DNA from: Chromatiales bacterium | GTDB taxonomy: Bacteria > Pseudomonadota > Gammaproteobacteria > JAGRGH01 | Direction of reading: 5' to 3' | DNA length: 64,000 nt | Assembly: GCA_020445605.1 (NCBI GenBank) | Contig: JAGRGH010000014.1 | Coordinates: forward strand, 1 to 64,000 | Shown here: positions 63,616 through 64,000 of the stretch, one piece after another | How the letters are laid out: every line of letters starts with the position of its first letter | How positions within the stretch are numbered: position 1 is the first letter of the stretch | The notes under the pieces: model-generated | The model's input: the letters and a program-made list of their open reading frames with translations, nothing else | The model's database searches: none | What the model was told of the DNA's origin: nothing | Translations under genes and position numbers: made by a program

Positions 63616-64000
63616 ATGAACGAATACATCTTCACGTCGGAGTCGGTGTCCGAGGGCCACCCGGACAAGATGGCCGACCAAGTCTCCGACGCGATCCTCG
63701 ACGCGATCCTCGCCGAAGACCCGCATGCGCGCGTGGCCTGTGAAACGGCTTTCAAGACCGGGCTGGCACTGATCGCGGGCGAGATCACGACCACCGCGAA
63801 ACCGGATTACGAGCGCATCATTCGGGAAACCATCCGCGAGATCGGCTACGACGACTCGTGCAAGGGTTTCGATGCAGCCACCTGCGCGGTGCTGACCGCC
63901 ATCGGCGTGCAGAGTCCGGACATCAAGCAGGGTGTCGACCGCTCCCGCCCAGAGGATCAGGGCGCCGGTGACCAGGGCCTCATGTTCGGCTACGCGACGA
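63616..64000 (+). CDS. metK: S-adenosylmethionine synthetase (partial, cut by window end)
   Basis: The first 128 residues are visible: [87 protein letters not shown] and [13 protein letters not shown]. These are the methionine- and ATP-binding blocks of MetK. The ATG lies after a weak ribosome-binding site. The 118 bases before it contain a CCGCGG hairpin but no riboswitch that I can recognise. Confidence 0.96.
   Translation, partial: MNEYIFTSESVSEGHPDKMADQVSDAILDAILAEDPHARVACETAFKTGLALIAGEITTTAKPDYERIIRETIREIGYDDSCKGFDAATCAVLTAIGVQSPDIKQGVDRSRPEDQGAGDQGLMFGYAT

Overview
The window reads as two unrelated pieces. Bases 1 to about 3,710 are extremely GC-rich and carry a PHP-domain phosphoesterase, a CBM21-like secreted protein, a class III cyclase-like protein and a TetR regulator. 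This style recalls Deltaproteobacteria/Myxococcota. From about 3,760 onward the sequence looks like a Gammaproteobacterium of the purple-sulfur/Thioalkalivibrio type (Chromatiales): sulfur oxygenase/reductase, flavocytochrome c sulfide dehydrogenase, a tkt-gap-pgk-pyk-fba carbon cluster and ABC-type urea uptake with urease. The two pieces meet in a (CGCCAGC)5 repeat, so an assembly chimera must be considered.

Energy-metabolism region (3.7-18 kb): a sulfur oxygenase/reductase is followed by a VOC protein and an APH-fold kinase. Next comes a block with fccB, fccA, an MtrB/PioB-type outer-membrane barrel, a decaheme MtrA-type cytochrome and a divergent two-component system. This block is bracketed by the intact 3' end of the kinase gene (6154-6287) and a decayed second copy of it (13967-14098), which marks it as inserted. 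A DUF4331-TPR-HupE/UreJ operon follows.

Housekeeping and envelope region (18-29 kb): a tightly overlapping operon encodes a CHAD protein, a ParA ATPase, a SixA phosphatase, a ROK sugar kinase and glucose-6-phosphate isomerase. It is followed by a lipoprotein, a glycosyltransferase-like gene without a normal start codon, and the ybbP-ybbA/tesA locus, where the two divergent ATG codons overlap.

Accessory region (29.3-36.9 kb): the base composition drops. Here sit integron-type attC sites, a membrane-anchored winged-helix-like protein, an OLD-family nuclease, a small membrane protein between direct repeats, and a YefM/YoeB toxin-antitoxin pair. Next are a secreted protein with an unusual LCCL / beta-sandwich / laminin-B / beta-sandwich layout, its coiled-coil partner, and a CapA-family lipoprotein.

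Nitrogen region (36.9-50 kb): terC, ureGFECB, a divergent CTERM-like secreted protein, a PiuC-like hydroxylase, ureAD and urtEDCBA. A good sigma-54 promoter precedes urtA. A second accessory patch (50-53.4 kb) has an IS3 remnant, an orphan HsdR-N nuclease, a HIRAN-domain gene cassette, a CPCC protein and a 45-bp tandem repeat array. The window ends with fba, pyk, pgk, gap, tkt, a peroxiredoxin-like protein, rfbB, rfbA and the start of metK. No rRNA, tRNA or CRISPR array was seen.
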